DNA from: Bacteroidota bacterium
GTDB taxonomy: Bacteria > Bacteroidota > Bacteroidia > Chitinophagales > UBA8649
Assembly: GCA_003447535.1 (NCBI GenBank)
Contig: DLYY01000034.1
Span: forward strand, 1,195-8,947
Direction of reading: 5' to 3'
DNA length: 7,753 nucleotides
Shown: piece by piece, positions 5,292-7,753 of the stretch
How the letters are laid out: each line of letters starts with the position of its first letter
Position numbering within the stretch: the stretch's first letter is position 1
Translations under genes and position numbers: made by a program
Notes under the pieces: model-generated
What the model saw: the letters and a program-made list of their open reading frames with translations, nothing else
Told to the model about the DNA's origin: nothing
Database searches by the model: none

Positions 5292-6230
5292 ATGAATCCA
5301 ATACGTCGTATTGTTTTTATGGGCAGTCCAGACTTTGCTGTTCCTGCGCTACAAGATTTACATAATTCGACCTATGATGTAGTTGGTGTCATCACAGCTC
5401 CGGACAAACCCCGTGGTCGAGGTCAAAAAATACAATCAACTGCCGTAAAGCTTGAGGCCAAAAGACTAGGGATCCCTGTTTTGCAACCAAAAAACCTAAA
5501 AGATCCCGGCTTTCAAGAGGAATTGCGGAACCTCAAAGCTGATATTCAAGTGGTGATTGCCTTTCGGATGCTACCAGAATCCGTGTGGAATATGCCTGCT
5601 TACGGATCGATTAACTTGCATGCCTCACTCCTACCCGATTTACGCGGTGCAGCTCCTATTCACTGGGCTATAATCAATGGGTACAAAAAAACAGGAATTA
5701 CCACCTTTCAATTGCAGCATGCTATCGACACAGGACCTATTCTGAGACAAGAAACCGTTGATATTGGAGAGAATATGACCACTGGCGAGCTGTACAATGC
5801 CATGCGCCATATGGGAGGCAAGATGGTTCTTGATTCACTCGCTATGATTGGTAGTGGAGCCAAACAAATAGCACAGAGTTTAACCGGCAAAGAGTTACCA
5901 GCCCCCAAGATTCAAAAGGAGGATGCCCACATCCAGTGGGATCAAATTAACACAGTCGTGCATAATCACATTCGAGGAATGCATCCATTCCCATGTGCAT
6001 GGACTACACTCAATGATAAAAGAGTTAAAATTCACTGCGCGCGCCCAACCGATAAAGAGTCTACCAACCTCTCGCCCGGTGAGGGCTTTATCTCCATAGA
6101 CAATCTCTTAATCATAGGATGTAGTAGTGGATGTGTAGAAATTACTGAACTTCAACTCGAGGGAAAAAAGAGAATGTCCGCTGCCGCATTTGTTCAAGGG
6201 CAAGGCACGAAAAAAATTCAGTTTGTTTAG
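5292..6230 (+). CDS. fmt: Methionyl-tRNA formyltransferase
   Basis: Fmt transfers a formyl group from 10-formyltetrahydrofolate to Met-tRNAfMet, enabling bacterial translation initiation. At 312 residues it has the usual length. The N-terminal formyltransferase domain (about 1-190) starts IVFMGSPDFAVPAL and contains TAPDKPRGRGQ at 35-45. The catalytic triad Asn108, His110 and Asp146 lies in INLHASLLPDLRGAAP and IDTGPIL, equivalent to Asn106, His108 and Asp144 in E. coli. AFRMLP (90-95) occupies the folate-site position, in the form I associate with Bacteroidota. The C-terminal OB-like domain (about 205-312) includes HNHIRGMHPFPCAWT and ends with KRMSAAAFVQGQ. The start codon is one base after the sulfotransferase-like gene's stop, with no promoter-like element close by, so the two are probably cotranscribed and coupled. 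Confidence 0.96.
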   Translation: MNPIRRIVFMGSPDFAVPALQDLHNSTYDVVGVITAPDKPRGRGQKIQSTAVKLEAKRLGIPVLQPKNLKDPGFQEELRNLKADIQVVIAFRMLPESVWNMPAYGSINLHASLLPDLRGAAPIHWAIINGYKKTGITTFQLQHAIDTGPILRQETVDIGENMTTGELYNAMRHMGGKMVLDSLAMIGSGAKQIAQSLTGKELPAPKIQKEDAHIQWDQINTVVHNHIRGMHPFPCAWTTLNDKRVKIHCARPTDKESTNLSPGEGFISIDNLLIIGCSSGCVEITELQLEGKKRMSAAAFVQGQGTKKIQFV

Positions 6231-6250
6231 GGTTTACCGAGTGGTAAATC
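6231..6250 (+). terminator. Perfectly spaced hairpin after fmt; weak terminator or operator
   Basis: TTTACC (6233-6238) and GGTAAA (6243-6248) are a perfect inverted repeat around a GAGT loop. Pairing extends outward by one G-U and one G-C pair to give an 8-bp stem over the whole 20 bases, beginning immediately after the fmt TAG. There is no T-run after it, so it is not a classical intrinsic terminator. It overlaps the position where the -33 element of the following promoter would be, so it could equally be an operator or a processing site. Confidence 0.4.
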
Positions 6251-6253
6251 GAC

Positions 6254-6261
6254 TACCTTTG
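6254..6261 (+). promoter_or_regulatory. Putative -7 element of the polyamine operon, perfect TAnnTTTG
   Basis: TACCTTTG matches the Bacteroidota -7 consensus TAnnTTTG exactly. It ends 14 bases before the ATG at 6276, so the leader would be short, about 10 bases or fewer. No clear TTTG is found 19-21 bases upstream; TTTA at 6233-6236 (17-base spacer) is part of the hairpin described separately. Confidence 0.5.
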
Positions 6262-6275
6262 CCAAAAGGTTTTTG

Positions 6276-7487
6276 ATGAAAAAAGTAATGATTATTGGTG
6301 CAGGGGGTGTTGGGCAAGTGGTTGCCATGAAATGTGCCCAGCAAATCAACCATTTTTCAGAGATTTTGTTAGCGAGCCGAACAAAGTCTAAATGCGATCA
6401 AATCCAGGAGAAAGTTCTCGCAAAATATCCAAGCACTGATATATCTACAGCCTCTCTTGATGCTGATATTGTAGAAGATACGATTGCCCTTATTGAATCA
6501 TTCAGACCCTTTCTAGTTATCAATGTCGCCCTTCCCTATCAGGATTTAGCCATAATGGACGCCTGTCTCGCCACACACACCCATTATTTAGACACTGCCA
6601 ACTATGAACCCAAGGATGTAGCCAAGTTTGAATATAGCTGGCAGTGGGACTATCACGAGCGCTTTAAAGAAGCGAATATTATGGCCTTATTGGGTTGTGG
6701 TTTTGACCCAGGACAAACCCAAATATTTACTGCTCATGCCGCCAAGCATCACTTTGATGAAATTCACTTTTTAGATATTGTTGATTGCAATGGAGGTGAC
6801 CATGGCAAGGCATTCGCCACAAACTTTAACCCAGAAATCAACATCCGAGAAATCACGCAAGTCGGTCGATACTTTGAAGAGGGTAATTGGCGAGAGATTC
6901 CTGCAATGTCCATCCATCAGCCCATCTTTTATCCTAATATTGGAGAGCGTGAGTCATATCTACTATATCATGAAGAGCTCGAAAGCCTTGTAAAACACTT
7001 TCCGACCTTACGAAGAGCGCGGTTTTGGATGACCTTTGGTCAAGAATACCTAACCCACCTCAGGGTATTGGAGAATGTCGGTATGACGTCGATACAGCCC
7101 GTTCAACACCAAGGACAGGACATCGTTCCTTTAGAATTCCTTAAAACATTACTACCTGAGCCTTCATCACTTGGAGAAAAATACGAAGGAGAAACGTCTA
7201 TAGGATGCTACCTTTCAGGCGTTAAGGATGGGCAAGCCAAGCACTATTACATCTGGAACAATTGCAAACATCAAGATGCCTATCGCGATACCTTGGGACA
7301 AGGCGTAAGCTACACCACGGGGGTTCCTGCTACCCTAGGATCAAGCCTTATGGCTGAAGGAACATGGATGCGAGCTGGTGTTTGGAATTGCGAACAGCTC
7401 AATCCAGATCCCTTTATGGCAGCAATAGGACAGCTCGGTCTTTCATGGCAAGAAGAAGTTCTTGTTCAAACACCTTTTTTGGGGTAA
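6276..7487 (+). CDS. Carboxynorspermidine/carboxyspermidine dehydrogenase (saccharopine dehydrogenase-like)
   Basis: This enzyme condenses aspartate beta-semialdehyde with a diamine (putrescine or 1,3-diaminopropane) and reduces the product with NADPH, giving carboxyspermidine or carboxynorspermidine. It is the first dedicated step of the S-adenosylmethionine-independent polyamine pathway. Starting from the ATG at 6276 it has 403 residues, normal for the family. The N-terminal Rossmann domain has GAGGVG at 8-13 in VMIIGAGGVGQVVAMKC. Distinctive family stretches include NYEPKDVAKFEYSWQW, LLGCGFDPGQTQIFTAHA and GDHGKAFATNFNPEINIRE. Saccharopine dehydrogenase proper (lysine metabolism) is the closest alternative, but these motifs and the nspC homologue 12 bases downstream settle it. 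A TTG at 6273 in the same frame is possible but adds only one residue. Whether spermidine or norspermidine is the product cannot be read from the sequence. Confidence 0.92.
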   Translation: MKKVMIIGAGGVGQVVAMKCAQQINHFSEILLASRTKSKCDQIQEKVLAKYPSTDISTASLDADIVEDTIALIESFRPFLVINVALPYQDLAIMDACLATHTHYLDTANYEPKDVAKFEYSWQWDYHERFKEANIMALLGCGFDPGQTQIFTAHAAKHHFDEIHFLDIVDCNGGDHGKAFATNFNPEINIREITQVGRYFEEGNWREIPAMSIHQPIFYPNIGERESYLLYHEELESLVKHFPTLRRARFWMTFGQEYLTHLRVLENVGMTSIQPVQHQGQDIVPLEFLKTLLPEPSSLGEKYEGETSIGCYLSGVKDGQAKHYYIWNNCKHQDAYRDTLGQGVSYTTGVPATLGSSLMAEGTWMRAGVWNCEQLNPDPFMAAIGQLGLSWQEEVLVQTPFLG

Positions 7488-7499
7488 TTATTGCTATTA

Positions 7500-7753
7500 A
7501 TGACAGCCCTCCCAAACGACCGTCCATTTTACTTACTCAATGAGGGCAAAATTCAAGCGAATCTCGCACGAATCCAACAGGTAAAAAGTGCAACAGATTG
7601 CAATGTACTGATGGCCCTAAAGGCATTTTCCCACTATCAAGTATTTCCCCTATTAGCAGAAGCATTAGATGGCTGCACGGCATCTTCCTTACACGAAGCA
7701 CGCTTAGCTCACGAATACTTTCCAGGACACCACCACGCTTACAGCCCAGCCTA
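7500..7753 (+). CDS. nspC: Carboxynorspermidine/carboxyspermidine decarboxylase, N-terminal part (runs off window)
   Basis: NspC is a PLP-dependent, alanine-racemase-fold (type III) decarboxylase that converts carboxyspermidine or carboxynorspermidine to spermidine or norspermidine. Only the first 84 codons are present; the full protein should be nearly 400 residues. Visible hallmarks are RPFYLLNEGKIQANL at 8-22, MALKAFSHYQVF at 38-49 with Lys41 as the expected PLP-binding lysine, DGCTASSLHEARLAHEYF at 56-73, and HAYSPA at the edge, which corresponds to HAYSVG-like stretches in relatives. The ATG at 7500 follows the dehydrogenase stop by 12 bases in the same reading frame, with only sense codons (TTA TTG CTA TTA) in between. 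The TTG at 7491 is a less likely alternative start. The pairing with the upstream dehydrogenase gene indicates a two-gene polyamine operon. Confidence 0.9.
   Translation, partial: MTALPNDRPFYLLNEGKIQANLARIQQVKSATDCNVLMALKAFSHYQVFPLLAEALDGCTASSLHEARLAHEYFPGHHHAYSPA

Noticed and set aside
6778..6993. Plus-strand 71-codon frame inside the dehydrogenase gene
   Set aside because: It is an out-of-frame reading of a conserved region of the dehydrogenase, with no support of its own.
1..7753. Mobile element, phage, CRISPR, toxin-antitoxin or defence system
   Set aside because: Every stretch is accounted for by housekeeping-type genes of even composition. No transposase, integrase, direct-repeat array or small toxin pair was seen on either strand.

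Overview
The window looks like an ordinary chromosomal segment of a member of the Bacteroidota. Three things point there. Several proteins have the form typical of that phylum: MiaE beginning GLKLPTDPRW, an HMG-CoA lyase with GAHLHT and GYGGCPMAKDEL, and a formyltransferase with AFRMLP. Several gene starts are preceded by the Bacteroidota -7 promoter element TAnnTTTG or a near match. Shine-Dalgarno sequences are almost absent. I see no tRNA, rRNA, CRISPR array, transposase, integrase or phage gene, and no gene-free stretch longer than about 130 bases. The assignment to phylum is an inference; I do not claim a genus.

Layout. The 3' third of purB (+, purine synthesis) enters from the left and overlaps tail-to-tail with miaE (-, tRNA hydroxylase). 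miaE is divergent from lipA (+, lipoyl synthase). lipA converges on an HMG-CoA lyase gene (-, leucine/HMG-CoA breakdown). That gene is divergent from murQ (+, MurNAc-6-phosphate etherase, cell-wall recycling), whose stop overlaps the start of an uncharacterised 185-residue cytoplasmic protein. Next comes a two-gene unit (+): a sulfotransferase-fold protein with a degraded PAPS-binding loop, then one base later fmt (methionyl-tRNA formyltransferase). A hairpin and a promoter-like element precede the last unit (+), carboxynorspermidine dehydrogenase followed by the start of carboxynorspermidine decarboxylase (nspC), the alternative polyamine pathway. nspC runs off the right edge.

The functions are mostly unrelated housekeeping, and no defence, secretion or mobile system is visible. 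The points most worth a second look are: (1) -7 promoter elements ending exactly 4 bases before the start codons of four genes, which suggests leaderless mRNAs; (2) the sulfotransferase homologue that has lost the lysine, threonine and serine positions used to bind PAPS, yet is intact and packed against fmt; (3) the unknown gene coupled to murQ; (4) a palindromic -7 element shared by two divergent genes; and (5) a hairpin placed at the -33 position of the polyamine operon promoter.
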